Below, piece by piece: positions 26,373 to 35,249 of a stretch of 64,000 nucleotides of DNA. The stretch is from assembly GCF_023156585.1 (NCBI RefSeq), contig NZ_JALNMI010000001.1:186001-250000 (forward strand), written 5' to 3'. The position numbers and the translations under genes are program-made. The notes under the pieces are model-generated. The model was not told the DNA's origin and ran no database searches. It saw nothing but the letters and a program-made list of their open reading frames with translations. Position 1 is the first letter of the stretch. Each line of letters starts with the position of its first letter. The stretch is from Subsaxibacter sp. CAU 1640. Lineage in GTDB: Bacteria; Bacteroidota; Bacteroidia; Flavobacteriales; Flavobacteriaceae.

Positions 26373-27620
26373 TTAAAATTTCCGGTCTGGATTGAACATT
26401 TCCAACGACATAGAAGGCATTTTCTTTGAAATGATTTCTGCAACCAATTTTCCCGTGCCAGTACCCATACTCCAGCCCATCATTGCGTGACCAGCGGCAA
26501 TTGTTAGGTTTTCGCATCTTGATGATTTACCAATGTACGGCAAACCATCAGGAGTGACAGGTCTTAAACCACATGCCGCAGCATTTTTTTCATCTTCGGA
26601 TAAACGAATATCTGGATAATAGCGTGAAGCTGCATTTGCAATGGCTTCAACTCTAATTTTATTAATATGATGATTGATACCCGCTATCTCCATAGTGCCT
26701 GCAAAGCGTGTGAATCCATTCATAGGCGTCACTGCAACTTTTGCTTCTGCCAAAATTGAAGGTATTTGAATGCCTGTTGGTTGCTCCGTATTAATTCTGT
26801 AGCCCTTACCTGCTTGCAACAACAATTTTAAGCCCAATCTTTTACTTAAATGATGGCTCCATGAACCAGCAGCCAAGACGAACTCATCAGCTTTTAATAT
26901 TTGATTATGTGTTTTCACTGATATTATTTTTCCATTTGAAATTTCAAAATCTTCTACCTTCTCGTTAAAAAAGAATTGAATTCCTGCATTTTTCAAATAA
27001 GCTTTCATTTCAGCCATAAACTCATGTGGTGTGGTATGCGAATCACATTTGTAATATACAGCTCCGCTGACATTTAAGTCGACCTTTGGTTCCAAGACTT
27101 TTAATTCTTCTAGACTAATTTCAGAAACATCCAAGCCTTCAGTTTTGGCCAATTGAGCTGTTTTTATTTCCTCTTCCAGCATTTTGTCTGTTTGACAAAG
27201 CATCAATAAGCCTTTCTTCTCATAATGAAATGAAAATTTTTCACTTTGTTTAATATCATCATAAAGCTCCTGACTCAACAGTGAAATACGTTTGATTGCA
27301 GGAATGGCTTTTTTCACATGGTTGGAGTTACAGGATTGGTTAAAAGCCTTCACCCATTTAATAAAGTCGGAATCCAGTCTAGGTTTGATATACAATGGAC
27401 TGGCTGGATTGAACATCCATTTCAGACCTTTTTTCATGACACCTGGAGCTGATAGGGGAACAATATGACTTGGTGACAAATAGCCTGCATTCACATAGGA
27501 CGCGCCTCCATCCATGTTGGATTGGTCTATGATTGCAACCTTGTGACCTTCCTTATGAAGGTAATATGCGGAACACAACCCGATGATTCCGCCACCTATG
27601 ACAATAACATTTTTACTCAT
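26373..27620 (-). CDS. FAD-dependent D-amino-acid dehydrogenase, probably D-hydroxyproline dehydrogenase
   Basis: A 415-residue DAO/DadA-family flavoprotein. The N-terminal VIGGGIIGLCSAYYLHKEG binds the FAD adenylate, EFVLAAGSWSHHLSKRLG is the second flavin segment, and the C-terminal GLRPVTPDGLPYIGKS and AGHAMMGWSMG complete the family pattern. DadA oxidises D-amino acids to 2-oxo acids or imines. With a 4-hydroxyproline epimerase about 1.4 kb upstream on the same strand, cis-4-hydroxy-D-proline is the likely substrate. The pseudogene and lipocalin gene between them interrupt the expected cluster. General D-alanine oxidation remains possible. Confidence 0.82.
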   Translation of the reverse strand: MSKNVIVIGGGIIGLCSAYYLHKEGHKVAIIDQSNMDGGASYVNAGYLSPSHIVPLSAPGVMKKGLKWMFNPASPLYIKPRLDSDFIKWVKAFNQSCNSNHVKKAIPAIKRISLLSQELYDDIKQSEKFSFHYEKKGLLMLCQTDKMLEEEIKTAQLAKTEGLDVSEISLEELKVLEPKVDLNVSGAVYYKCDSHTTPHEFMAEMKAYLKNAGIQFFFNEKVEDFEISNGKIISVKTHNQILKADEFVLAAGSWSHHLSKRLGLKLLLQAGKGYRINTEQPTGIQIPSILAEAKVAVTPMNGFTRFAGTMEIAGINHHINKIRVEAIANAASRYYPDIRLSEDEKNAAACGLRPVTPDGLPYIGKSSRCENLTIAAGHAMMGWSMGTGTGKLVAEIISKKMPSMSLEMFNPDRKF

Positions 27621-27681
27621 ACCTGATTTACCAAGGTTGGTTAAAGTTACAGGTTTTGCATAAACGGACCGCTTCTATGTT

Positions 27682-28376
27682 TTAATTTATTAACAAGGGT
27701 TTGGAAAGGCGTTGTCCATCAGGCAGAATTGCTTCTATATAGTACATACCTTCTTTCAGATTTTTAATGTTAAAACTTTCTTGAAGATTTGCTTTTTCTT
27801 TTTTGAATACCAAAATCCCCGCATTGGTATAGAAGGTATATGTTATCTGACCTTCCCATTTTGTGATCGGTTGGCTTAATCTACAAGGCGCTGGCCCCAT
27901 CATATCTACCGTAACATCATCAGATGATGGATTTGGGGAGAGCATCATTTGTGGTGGACAGGGATAATTGACCACAGTCACCTGCTTATCACTATAATAG
28001 GTAAACCCACAACTGCTTACTGCTTTGCAGCGCAATCTAAACGTCCCGAGACAAGACCTCTATAGTAGTTAGAATTACTAATTTCATCATATCCTATTTG
28101 TTTGAAAAACACACCAAAACCATTATACCAATTATTTAGCTCATTAATAATCCCTGGCAAATTAGATACGCTAAAACCTCCAGTGCTATTTGTTTCTCTA
28201 ACTATATGAAATTGAACATTAACACAAACTGTTCCACCAGATCTTAATATGGTTTTAGAATTAAAAATAGCTTTTGAAGCTTGAGGTTCCGTGAGTCTAC
28301 AAGATTCGACTTGTGAGTAAACCGATTTAATTAACAAGCAAAATACTAAAACAAAAAAGAGTTTTACATTTTTCAT
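27682..28376 (-). pseudogene. Remnant of a secreted T9SS protein, possibly an M43-like metalloprotease
   Basis: Two overlapping open frames look like the ends of one gene. The 5' frame (28376-28017) gives a signal peptide (LLIKSVYSQ) and a region like the pre-catalytic part of M43-type peptidases (VNVQFHIVRE, INELNNWYNGFGVFFKQIGYDEISN). It stops after 119 residues. The 3' frame (28035-27682), which has only a TTG start, gives an Ig-like end plus a T9SS sorting domain (LSPNPSSDDVTV to SKPLLIN). No HExxH catalytic motif is present in either. A large internal deletion with a frameshift near 28036 explains this best. The family of the lost catalytic domain is uncertain. Confidence 0.7.
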
Positions 28377-28430
28377 AGTTTGGTCAGTTTTTAAATGAAA
28401 AGTGGGAAAAGTTGAATTATGATAAAGTAC

Positions 28431-28895
28431 TTAATTAATAACTCTTGTTAAATAAAATGTAAATTGATGCATTGGGTCATTACCAAAAACCAATATGTTT
28501 TCCATAGGAGGGTGGAGGACTTGATAATTGAAATTATCAAATGTCAAATAATCATTTTTCATATCTTCATCACAATCAATGTTTCCAATTTCATCGCATA
28601 ATTTGTTCAATTCATAAGTGACATTTAATTCATCGAATGGAAAAGGCACATCCATACCCGAACTATTTTCAACCAAAATAGAGTTTTCACTAAATGTTAA
28701 AATTAAATCCCCAGAATCATATATAAATTCTCTATATGGTTCACCAGCCAAGGCACTATCTACCTTCCATAAGCCTAACAGCAATTCTTGTGTTGTTGGT
28801 TCTGGAACTGCTATTGGGTTGTTTTCTTTTGAACAAGATAGGGTTACGAATATGACCAGTAGAATTATTGAGTATTTGTTGAGTGACGTTTTCAT
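28431..28895 (-). CDS. Lipocalin-like lipoprotein
   Basis: A 154-residue protein with a lipoprotein signal ending TLSCSKEN (Cys21), then a region starting with ELLLGLWKVDSAL, which resembles the first strand of lipocalin-like proteins common in Bacteroidota, and alternating hydrophobic strands to the end. No enzyme motif is visible. It lies between the pseudogene and the hydroxyproline epimerase on the same strand, but its own 110-bp upstream gap suggests an independent promoter. The function is not known. Confidence 0.65.
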   Translation of the reverse strand: MKTSLNKYSIILLVIFVTLSCSKENNPIAVPEPTTQELLLGLWKVDSALAGEPYREFIYDSGDLILTFSENSILVENSSGMDVPFPFDELNVTYELNKLCDEIGNIDCDEDMKNDYLTFDNFNYQVLHPPMENILVFGNDPMHQFTFYLTRVIN

Positions 28896-29004
28896 TGCGT
28901 TGTGATTTTAAGGTTAAGTAGCTGAAAGATAGTGAAAAATAAGAATTGAGTTTAACAAAAAAAAAATCAATAATCTTGCAAGAATTAATTCATTAAACTA
29001 TTGT

Positions 29005-30015
29005 TTACATAACTTGAAATCCGTAAGCATACGGGTCATCTTCCGTATCAATCGTGATGGTGTTGTACCCATAAATCTTTGCCCATCCCTTGATGCTTGG
29101 AATGATTGCCAAGTTACCATCCAATGTTGTTTCTTTTTCAACACGTCCAATAAATTTACTGCCAATAAAGCTTTCATGAACAAAATCTTCACCAATTTTG
29201 AGTTTCCCTTTTGCATGCAATTGTGCCATACGAGCTGAAGTACCTGTTCCACAAGGACTTCTATCGATTGCCTTATCACCATAAAAAACGGCATTTCGTC
29301 CAGAAGACGTTGGATCGATAGGATTACCTGTCCAAAGTAAATGAGTCACATTTTTGATGGTTTCATTTTTTGGATGAATGAATTGATTGGGATACTTCTC
29401 ATTGATCAATTGTCGTATCGATTGTGAAAACTGAATAATTTTGGAAGCGGAAAAATCTTGCACTCCTGAAAAATTAGTTTGTGGGTCGATAATGGCGTAG
29501 AAATTTCCACCGTAAGCGACGTCAAATACAATTTCACCCAAATCTGGACTTTCTACGGATAACCCCTCTTCAGCTAAATAACTTTTTACGTTCGTGAGCT
29601 TTACCCATTCCACTTTTTTACCTGTTTGATGATATTCAATTTCGACCAATCCTGCTGGTGCTTCCATCCGGATCTTTCCTGGAGTTTTCGGGACAACCAG
29701 TTCTTCTTCAATAGCAATGGTAATGGTTCCGATGGTGCCGTGACCGCACATTGGCAAACAACCTGACGTTTCAATAAATAATATCGCAAAATCATTTTGA
29801 GGATCATGTGGTGGATACAAAATAGAGCCGCTCATCATATCGTGACCGCGAGGTTCAAACATCAGTCCTTTGCGAATCCAGTCATACTCTTTCAAGAAAT
29901 GTTGTCGCTTTTCGCTCATAGTATTTCCAACGAGAAGTGGACCACCTTCCTTAATAACTCTCACAGGATTTCCGCAGGTATGTGCATCGATGCAAACGAA
30001 TATATTTGTGCTCAT
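29005..30015 (-). CDS. 4-hydroxyproline epimerase (proline racemase family)
   Basis: A 336-residue proline racemase-family enzyme with both catalytic cysteines: Cys90 in SGCLPMCGHGT and a second near residue 253 in DRSPCGTGTSAR. The DAHTCGNPVRV start and the EPRGHDMMSG segment are typical of hydroxyproline 2-epimerases rather than of Cys/Thr dehydratases. It interconverts trans-4-hydroxy-L-proline and cis-4-hydroxy-D-proline, supplying the D-amino-acid dehydrogenase encoded downstream on the same strand. The other usual pathway genes, a deaminase of the DHDPS family and a semialdehyde dehydrogenase, are not in the window. Confidence 0.9.
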   Translation of the reverse strand: MSTNIFVCIDAHTCGNPVRVIKEGGPLLVGNTMSEKRQHFLKEYDWIRKGLMFEPRGHDMMSGSILYPPHDPQNDFAILFIETSGCLPMCGHGTIGTITIAIEEELVVPKTPGKIRMEAPAGLVEIEYHQTGKKVEWVKLTNVKSYLAEEGLSVESPDLGEIVFDVAYGGNFYAIIDPQTNFSGVQDFSASKIIQFSQSIRQLINEKYPNQFIHPKNETIKNVTHLLWTGNPIDPTSSGRNAVFYGDKAIDRSPCGTGTSARMAQLHAKGKLKIGEDFVHESFIGSKFIGRVEKETTLDGNLAIIPSIKGWAKIYGYNTITIDTEDDPYAYGFQVM

Positions 30016-30063
30016 TCTTGGATAAAATAATTACAATAAAAATACTCAATTTGGATTTATGAA

Positions 30064-30095
30064 ATAAAAAAAGACCAACACTATTGTTGGCCTTT
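30064..30095 (-). terminator. Terminator after the duplicated-domain secreted protein
   Basis: On the minus strand the arms AAAGGCCAACA/TGTTGGTCTTT pair fully with one G-U, close an ATAG loop, and are followed by a T-run. Confidence 0.75.
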
Positions 30096-30117
30096 ACATT
30101 ACTGAAATTATTCCGAC

Positions 30118-30936
30118 TTATTTTGCCAAGCCTGCTACATAGGTATAGACGTAGTCGCCATGCGTATTGGTAAAATATTTGGAGCTTTTCTCACCCATGT
30201 CTTTTCTAGAGGCCTCATCTTTCCAATGGGCTTCAAAAAGCTCTGTGTCCTTTTTAAGCATCTTTTCCAAATCAGCCAAAGAGTCCACAAAAATTGCTTC
30301 CACAAATTCGGTCCTGTCGGAACCCCAAGCATGGGCCATAGGATAATAGGCCTTGATGTATTCATTTTTAAAGGTCACATTGTCAAAATATTCCTTATCG
30401 AGTGCCTCAAATTCTTCGTCGGTACCTTCCTCAAAAGCAAAATGTCCTTTTCTCACATAGCACACCATATCTTTGTCTGGCATTTTTGCCATTGGCTTTG
30501 CGTTTGGCATTGTGGCATAGATTTCATCTGAATGTTGATCAGAATAATAAGCACTTCTTTTTTTGAAAAATGCCGTGCGTGCTTTTTCATCTGGCCAAGC
30601 CGCCATTGCCAATTCCGCATTTCTGTCAGCTGCTTTACCTATGGCATCCCAGTTTTTGTAAGATTGCACATAAAGCAATTCTGTGTTGTCGGGAGTCATA
30701 TTATGCAAATAGAACGAGGCACTCATGATATGCTCATTCTTCATGGTCACTTTGTCTAAAAACTCTTTCTCTACAGCTTTCCATTCGTCCATTTTAAAAT
30801 CTTTGTTATTCATGTTCCAGTGCATAGTGGTCACTGTCACATACGCTGGTCTTGATTGCTCTTGGGCACTGGCTTTTGTGTTGCATAATAATAGCATTAT
30901 AGCCATTACTATGAAAAAACGGTTGATTGTCTTCAT
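30118..30936 (-). CDS. Secreted protein built from two related halves, function unknown
   Basis: A 272-residue protein with a cleavable signal peptide (CNTKASAQE). The mature part consists of two related segments of about 115 residues. Both contain the pattern (D/N)xVT(M/F)KNE(H/Y)I, then an acidic F or T-E-L/F-V strand, and a closing (S/T)xYxxxxHxDxxY region (AYYSDQHSDEIYATM and KYFTNTHGDYVYTYV). This points to an internal duplication, perhaps of a ferredoxin-like/dimeric alpha-beta-barrel unit. No catalytic motif is recognised. It is monocistronic with a terminator after it. Confidence 0.75.
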   Translation of the reverse strand: MKTINRFFIVMAIMLLLCNTKASAQEQSRPAYVTVTTMHWNMNNKDFKMDEWKAVEKEFLDKVTMKNEHIMSASFYLHNMTPDNTELLYVQSYKNWDAIGKAADRNAELAMAAWPDEKARTAFFKKRSAYYSDQHSDEIYATMPNAKPMAKMPDKDMVCYVRKGHFAFEEGTDEEFEALDKEYFDNVTFKNEYIKAYYPMAHAWGSDRTEFVEAIFVDSLADLEKMLKKDTELFEAHWKDEASRKDMGEKSSKYFTNTHGDYVYTYVAGLAK

Positions 30937-31096
30937 AATGAAAAATTTGTGTTAGTATTAATAAAAAATAGTTACTCACTCAAGATTCAGGACAATCTTT
31001 GATTAGATGAAATAATGCTACTAATTTTTTGTGGAGAGTTACAAATATACAAAAAAAATAATTATCAATTATTTGAATTTCAATTATTTATGAAAT

Positions 31097-31132
31097 AAGA
31101 AAGGACCTACAAATTAATGTAAGTCTTTTCTT
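31097..31132 (-). terminator. Probable terminator after the PhnA-like gene
   Basis: A 15-bp imperfect stem, AAGAAAGGACCTACA with TGTAAGTCTTTTCTT, in which the two differences become G-U pairs. It starts about 20 bp beyond the stop codon on the minus strand. Confidence 0.5.
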
Positions 31133-31151
31133 TGAGTATATTTTAAATCTG

Positions 31152-31730
31152 TTAGGTTTTCTTTACAAATTTTGTAATGATGACTATTTGTTGACCATCA
31201 ACCTTGCCTTCGATATATTCAGCATTGTCATGATCCAAACGAATATTCCTCACAGTTGTGCCTTGTTTTGCAACCATACTCGAACCTTTTACTTTCAAAT
31301 CTTTAATCAAAACCACTGAATCACCATTTTCCAATACCACACCATTGACATCTCTGTGTATTATTTTTGAAGATTCGTCTTCATGTTCACCTGTGGCTCT
31401 TGCCAATGCCAATGCTTCATCATCGAGATACATCATATCCAGTAAATCCTTTGGCCAACCTTCATTACGGAGCCTTTGCAGCATTCGCCAAGCCATTATT
31501 TGTACTGCCACATGTTCACTCCACATACTATCATTTAAGCAACGCCAATGATTTGGATACATTTCTGTATCGCCTTCGATTTGCGCTAAGCATGTATTGC
31601 AGACCAAAATATCATTGGCCACATTTTCATTTAATGATGGAGGAATGGTGTACTGTTGAAGATTTTCAATTGATGTACACAATTCACAAGTATTGTTGCT
31701 CCTGTCTCGAAGCATTTGAAGGACACTCAT
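31152..31730 (-). CDS. PhnA/YjdM-family zinc-ribbon protein
   Basis: A 192-residue member of the PhnA (YjdM) family. The N-terminal zinc ribbon uses Cys15/Cys18 (CELC) and Cys44/Cys47 (CNTC), and the C-terminal domain (about 125-192) has the family GDSVVLIKDLKVKGSS motif of an SH3-like fold. Despite the old label 'alkylphosphonate utilization', the family is not a phosphonate-cleaving enzyme by its sequence and its role is unclear. It is longer than the roughly 110-residue E. coli form because of an inserted helical region (about 50-120), as is usual in Bacteroidota. Monocistronic. Confidence 0.85.
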   Translation of the reverse strand: MSVLQMLRDRSNNTCELCTSIENLQQYTIPPSLNENVANDILVCNTCLAQIEGDTEMYPNHWRCLNDSMWSEHVAVQIMAWRMLQRLRNEGWPKDLLDMMYLDDEALALARATGEHEDESSKIIHRDVNGVVLENGDSVVLIKDLKVKGSSMVAKQGTTVRNIRLDHDNAEYIEGKVDGQQIVIITKFVKKT

Positions 31731-31786
31731 ATTGATTGATAGTTATAATTTCGGAAGTAAATTTACTGTATTGCAAACTTATCATT

Positions 31787-32149
31787 TTATTCGAGAGAAT
31801 CCCTCATTTTTTTGGTCATCCCTTTTACTACCATATCATAGGAATGGTCAATTAGTTCCATCAGAAATTTTGGAGAAATCTCACCAGAATTCAATGAAAC
31901 AGAATTCCAATGTACTTTACTCATATGATAACCAGGATAAATACTGTCATACTCGGCACGTAATTCTTCTGCATAGTCCGGATCGCATTTAAGATTGATG
32001 AATCTATCGCCAACCTCCCACTTTTCAAGTCCAATAAGCGCAAACATCTTTCCCAATACTTTAAAAACCAAGGTGTGTTCATCAAAAGGAAAATCTTCTG
32101 TGACACCTTTTTTATTTAGACAGTAATCTCGAAGTTGGTCTATATTCAT
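31787..32149 (-). CDS. MmcQ/YjbR-family protein
   Basis: A 120-residue CyaY-like-fold protein of the MmcQ/YjbR family, recognised from the start NIDQLRDYCLNKKGVTEDFPFDEHTLVFKV and the late HMSKVHWNSVSL motif. Some members were proposed to bind DNA; the real role is not established. It is the last gene of a compact operon and overlaps the acetyltransferase gene by 4 bp. Confidence 0.85.
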   Translation of the reverse strand: MNIDQLRDYCLNKKGVTEDFPFDEHTLVFKVLGKMFALIGLEKWEVGDRFINLKCDPDYAEELRAEYDSIYPGYHMSKVHWNSVSLNSGEISPKFLMELIDHSYDMVVKGMTKKMRDSLE

Positions 32150-32544
32150 AATAAACGTTCCATTAGCCTTTCAGGATTTTTGACTTGGGTGTAGCCAAAC
32201 TGCTCGTAAAGACCGTGTGCATCTGAAGTTTTTAGCATCCATACCTTACACGATTGAAGTTTTGGTTCCATATGCACAGCCTCCATCAATAGTTTAGAAT
32301 AACCTTTCCCTCGGAACTGTGGTAACACAAAAACATCCATCAAATAAGCGAAAACGGTGTAATCTGTAGCAACTCTCGCAAAACCAATTTGTTTATCGTC
32401 GATGTAGATTCCGAAACACAAACAATGGTCTATCGTCTTTTGAACCTCTTCTAAAGTTCTGCCTTTCGCCCAATAGGTTGTTGCTAAAAATTGATGAATC
32501 AATTCAACCTGCAGCTTTGCTTTATCTGTCGAGATTTCTATCAT
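32146..32544 (-). CDS. GNAT-family N-acetyltransferase
   Basis: A 132-residue GNAT protein with the acetyl-CoA pyrophosphate-binding motif QFRGKGYSKLL (residues about 75-85) preceded by the beta-4 strand YLMDVFVLP, and a C-terminal YEQFGYTQV motif. The substrate cannot be inferred. It overlaps its neighbours by 4 bp at each end (ATGA junctions), so it is translationally coupled with the cyclase and MmcQ genes. Confidence 0.88.
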   Translation of the reverse strand: MIEISTDKAKLQVELIHQFLATTYWAKGRTLEEVQKTIDHCLCFGIYIDDKQIGFARVATDYTVFAYLMDVFVLPQFRGKGYSKLLMEAVHMEPKLQSCKVWMLKTSDAHGLYEQFGYTQVKNPERLMERLL

Positions 32545-33290
32545 TCTAAAATAGCATACAAAATTGGCTTACTTGGTGTCGCATCGTTTTCGAAAGGTGC
32601 AATTTGAAGATTCAGCACGTAGCAACCATCTTTTATTTTATTTGAAACATAAATAAATTCAGTAATTGTTGCATCTAGGCGTATGTTGCCTTTTGTATTC
32701 CAAAATGCATTATGACACAGCAATTTTCCTTCATCTTTTTCTTTGTCAACACTCGGCAAATCGATTAGCAAATGATTGACATCTTTGCTTACTAAATAAG
32801 TTGCCACTTCTTCCAATAAATATGGTGGATTTGTATTTGAATAGTGTCTCGATTTTTTGTCTTTGGTATTTGGTAGCGTTCTTAACACCACTGCATCGCG
32901 CTTCTTATTCCCAAGTGCTGTTTGTATCTGCTTTTTCGAGATCACAAAATCATCTCCCTTTTTTTCAGGAGCTACTGTAATGACTTCTGCCAAGAAAAAA
33001 AAGTTTTTCAACCTTTTATTGATGGAATGAAACTCCTTCGTAATATGACCTACACATTCGGTATGTGTGCCGTGAGCGTGCGGATTGAAGAGGATATTAT
33101 TGAAATTCACATCTGCACCTTCTTTGACGCTACCTACCCAGTCGTCAAACCGTACGGGTTCAATTTTTGGCTCGTCAACATACCACGCGTTGACATTGCT
33201 TTTTGATGCTCGCATAGGTATTGAAATATCCAAAGGTTTTGATAAATCTATTTGAAGTTTTTTTGAGTTGTACTGAATGGTTGCTAGCAT
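32541..33290 (-). CDS. Cyclase-family (kynurenine formamidase-like) protein
   Basis: A 249-residue protein of the putative cyclase family. The metal-site motif NPHAHGTHTECVGH (residues about 69-82) corresponds to the HxGTHxDxPxH signature, with the Asp replaced by Glu. Members hydrolyse N-formylkynurenine or related amides, or isatin. There is no tryptophan-degradation gene nearby, so the substrate is open. It overlaps the GNAT gene by 4 bp and the DUF3667 gene by a single base. Confidence 0.8.
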   Translation of the reverse strand: MLATIQYNSKKLQIDLSKPLDISIPMRASKSNVNAWYVDEPKIEPVRFDDWVGSVKEGADVNFNNILFNPHAHGTHTECVGHITKEFHSINKRLKNFFFLAEVITVAPEKKGDDFVISKKQIQTALGNKKRDAVVLRTLPNTKDKKSRHYSNTNPPYLLEEVATYLVSKDVNHLLIDLPSVDKEKDEGKLLCHNAFWNTKGNIRLDATITEFIYVSNKIKDGCYVLNLQIAPFENDATPSKPILYAILE

Positions 33291-34081
33291 TATGGCATCA
33301 ATTTAAATGTTACATCACTGATAAGTTGTCTGTATAGCAAAATCAATGTAAGAAATAAAACCAAGATAGAAAAAGCCTTTAAAGCAGAAAAGAACATATT
33401 ATTCTTGTAGAATTTTTTGATTGCAAAAAACAAATAGAGAAAATTAACTGCTACAATTGAAATCTGAAGTACGACATTCCCGAGTTTACTCACCACAATC
33501 AACAGAACACAAAAGACTAAAAAGAATGAAAAATAATGCAGAGCAAAAATCATATGTTTTCCGAACGCAATTTGCTTTTTATAATTCACCATAAGTAAAA
33601 TCAAGGCAAAAAACGGAATCAAAACGATAATTGCAGCCTTGGAAAAATTGGTTGTGTTGGAATCATACTGATGTTTCAACTCCAATTCCGAAATACCAAC
33701 TTGTTCACTCATTTGGTTTAAAGCCGTTTGATTATCATTTCTGAAATAATATTCAGCCGGAATTCGTAAAATATCAGCTTGGGTCAAAAATAAAAAGAAC
33801 AATACGTTGATGAGGAGGAATAGTTGTATGGGCTTCATAAACGGTTTTCGAATCCCTTCTACGTAATTAACCGTCAATTCACCTGGTTTGAAGATTAAAT
33901 AGTAGAAACTCTTGAACACTTTGGAATCTAGATTAAAAATTCCATCTACACTTTCTTTCAAAAGTGTTTTGAAATAGAAATCCTTCTCCTCCACCACTTT
34001 CTCACCACAAAAGTGACAATACTTACCTACAAGTGTTTGTTCACAGTTTTTACATAAAGATGGGTTATCGATTGTTGCCAT
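33290..34081 (-). CDS. DUF3667 membrane protein with zinc ribbon
   Basis: A 263-residue protein. The N-terminal 30 residues hold a CKNCE...CHFCGE zinc ribbon (two CxxC pairs), followed by the DUF3667 signature (FKTLLKESVDGIFNLDSKVFKSFYYLIFKPGELTVNYVEG region) and four to five hydrophobic membrane segments from about residue 85 onward. No function is known for the family. It overlaps hemW by 17 bp. Confidence 0.82.
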   Translation of the reverse strand: MATIDNPSLCKNCEQTLVGKYCHFCGEKVVEEKDFYFKTLLKESVDGIFNLDSKVFKSFYYLIFKPGELTVNYVEGIRKPFMKPIQLFLLINVLFFLFLTQADILRIPAEYYFRNDNQTALNQMSEQVGISELELKHQYDSNTTNFSKAAIIVLIPFFALILLMVNYKKQIAFGKHMIFALHYFSFFLVFCVLLIVVSKLGNVVLQISIVAVNFLYLFFAIKKFYKNNMFFSALKAFSILVLFLTLILLYRQLISDVTFKLMP

Positions 34082-35249
34082 TGAGGTTTAACATAAAAAG
34101 ATCAGAAGCTATACCATCACTCAAAAACTTGCCTTTTTTTGTGACCAAGAGTTTGGCGTCATCAAGATACAACAAATGCTCTTCAATATGTTTTTTTGCT
34201 TGCTGCAGAAGATAATTTTTATATTGCATTCCAAAATCCTGCTCAATTTTTTGCAGAGAAACTCCCCAAACCGTCCGCAAACCAGTCATCACGTACTCAT
34301 TGTATTTATCGGTTACAGTCAATGTTTCAACCTCTATTGGCACTATATTTTTCTCTAATGATTGAATGTATTTTGAATTGTTTCTGACGTTCCAACCACG
34401 TTGCATACCATTAAAAGAATGGGCTGATGGGCCAATTCCCAGATAAGGTTTGCCAAGCCAATAGGCAGAATTATTCCTGCTGAAATAATCAGGTTTACCG
34501 AAGTTGGATAATTCATATTGAATAAATCCGTTTGCTTCCAATGTTTCAATCAATAGATGAAATTGTTCTTGCGCCACATCATCATCTACATTTTCCACAA
34601 TTCCCTTTTTAATGAATGATTCTAACGCCGTTTTGGGTTCCACTGTCAACGCATAACTCGAAATATGTGGAATATTGAATGCCAACGCAGTTTCAATATT
34701 TTTCAACCAACGGTCGTTGCTCAACCCTGGAATTCCATAAATCAAATCGATGGAAATATTATCAAAATAGCGTGTAGCTACAGATAAACATTCTTTTGCT
34801 TCTGCCGCATTGTGCGCGCGATTCATCAATTTCAAATCATCTTCAAAAAATGATTGGATACCAATGGAAAGGCGATTGATACCAATTGATTTGTATTCTT
34901 CGAAAATAGTTCTCGCATCTCGACTACGCTCGATGTGACCTGCTCGAACAGACACAAAATCATCAGGATTTGCTTCTAAAGTGATTTCGGGATTTTCAGC
35001 AACCTTAAAATTTCTGTAAACTTCAGAAATCAATAATCTCAACTCGTCAATCGTCAATAATGATGGCGTTCCTCCTCCAAAATAAATGGTTTCAACAGTT
35101 TGATTCTGAAATTCATCCTTTCGCAATCGCAGCTCCTTCACTAAAGCGTTTACCAATTCATCTTTCTTTTTTAAAGAGGTAGAAAAATGAAAATCGCAGT
35201 AATGACAGGCTTGTTTACAAAATGGAATATGAATGTAGATTCCAGCCAT
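34065..35249 (-). CDS. hemW: HemW-like radical SAM protein with in-frame repeat insertion
   Basis: A 394-residue HemW-family protein. The radical SAM cluster motif is CxxxCxxC at Cys11, Cys15, Cys18; GGGTPSLL binds SAM; NRLSIGIQSF and GIGPSAHSF are further family motifs. HemW is a heme chaperone often mislabelled as coproporphyrinogen oxidase. Between the ANPDD motif and NRLSIG, where relatives have about 13 residues, this protein has about 26; the extra piece (near residues 99-113) is rich in Arg and derives from a repeat-like DNA segment. The ATG overlaps the ruvC stop. Confidence 0.88.
   Translation of the reverse strand: MAGIYIHIPFCKQACHYCDFHFSTSLKKKDELVNALVKELRLRKDEFQNQTVETIYFGGGTPSLLTIDELRLLISEVYRNFKVAENPEITLEANPDDFVSVRAGHIERSRDARTIFEEYKSIGINRLSIGIQSFFEDDLKLMNRAHNAAEAKECLSVATRYFDNISIDLIYGIPGLSNDRWLKNIETALAFNIPHISSYALTVEPKTALESFIKKGIVENVDDDVAQEQFHLLIETLEANGFIQYELSNFGKPDYFSRNNSAYWLGKPYLGIGPSAHSFNGMQRGWNVRNNSKYIQSLEKNIVPIEVETLTVTDKYNEYVMTGLRTVWGVSLQKIEQDFGMQYKNYLLQQAKKHIEEHLLYLDDAKLLVTKKGKFLSDGIASDLFMLNLNGNNR
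34912..34955. repeat. Interspersed repeat-like palindromic segment inserted in hemW
   Basis: The segment contains CATCTCGACTACGCTCGATG, a partly palindromic, locally GC-rich sequence resembling short interspersed repeats with a GAGCGTAGTCGA core seen in many flavobacterial genomes (from memory, not searched). It encodes about 13 residues that have no counterpart in typical HemW proteins and leaves the frame intact. Boundaries are approximate. Confidence 0.55.

Noticed and set aside
31152-31730. Phosphonate degradation gene
   Set aside because: The PhnA name is historical; no phosphonate pathway gene is near and the sequence is a zinc-ribbon/SH3-like protein.
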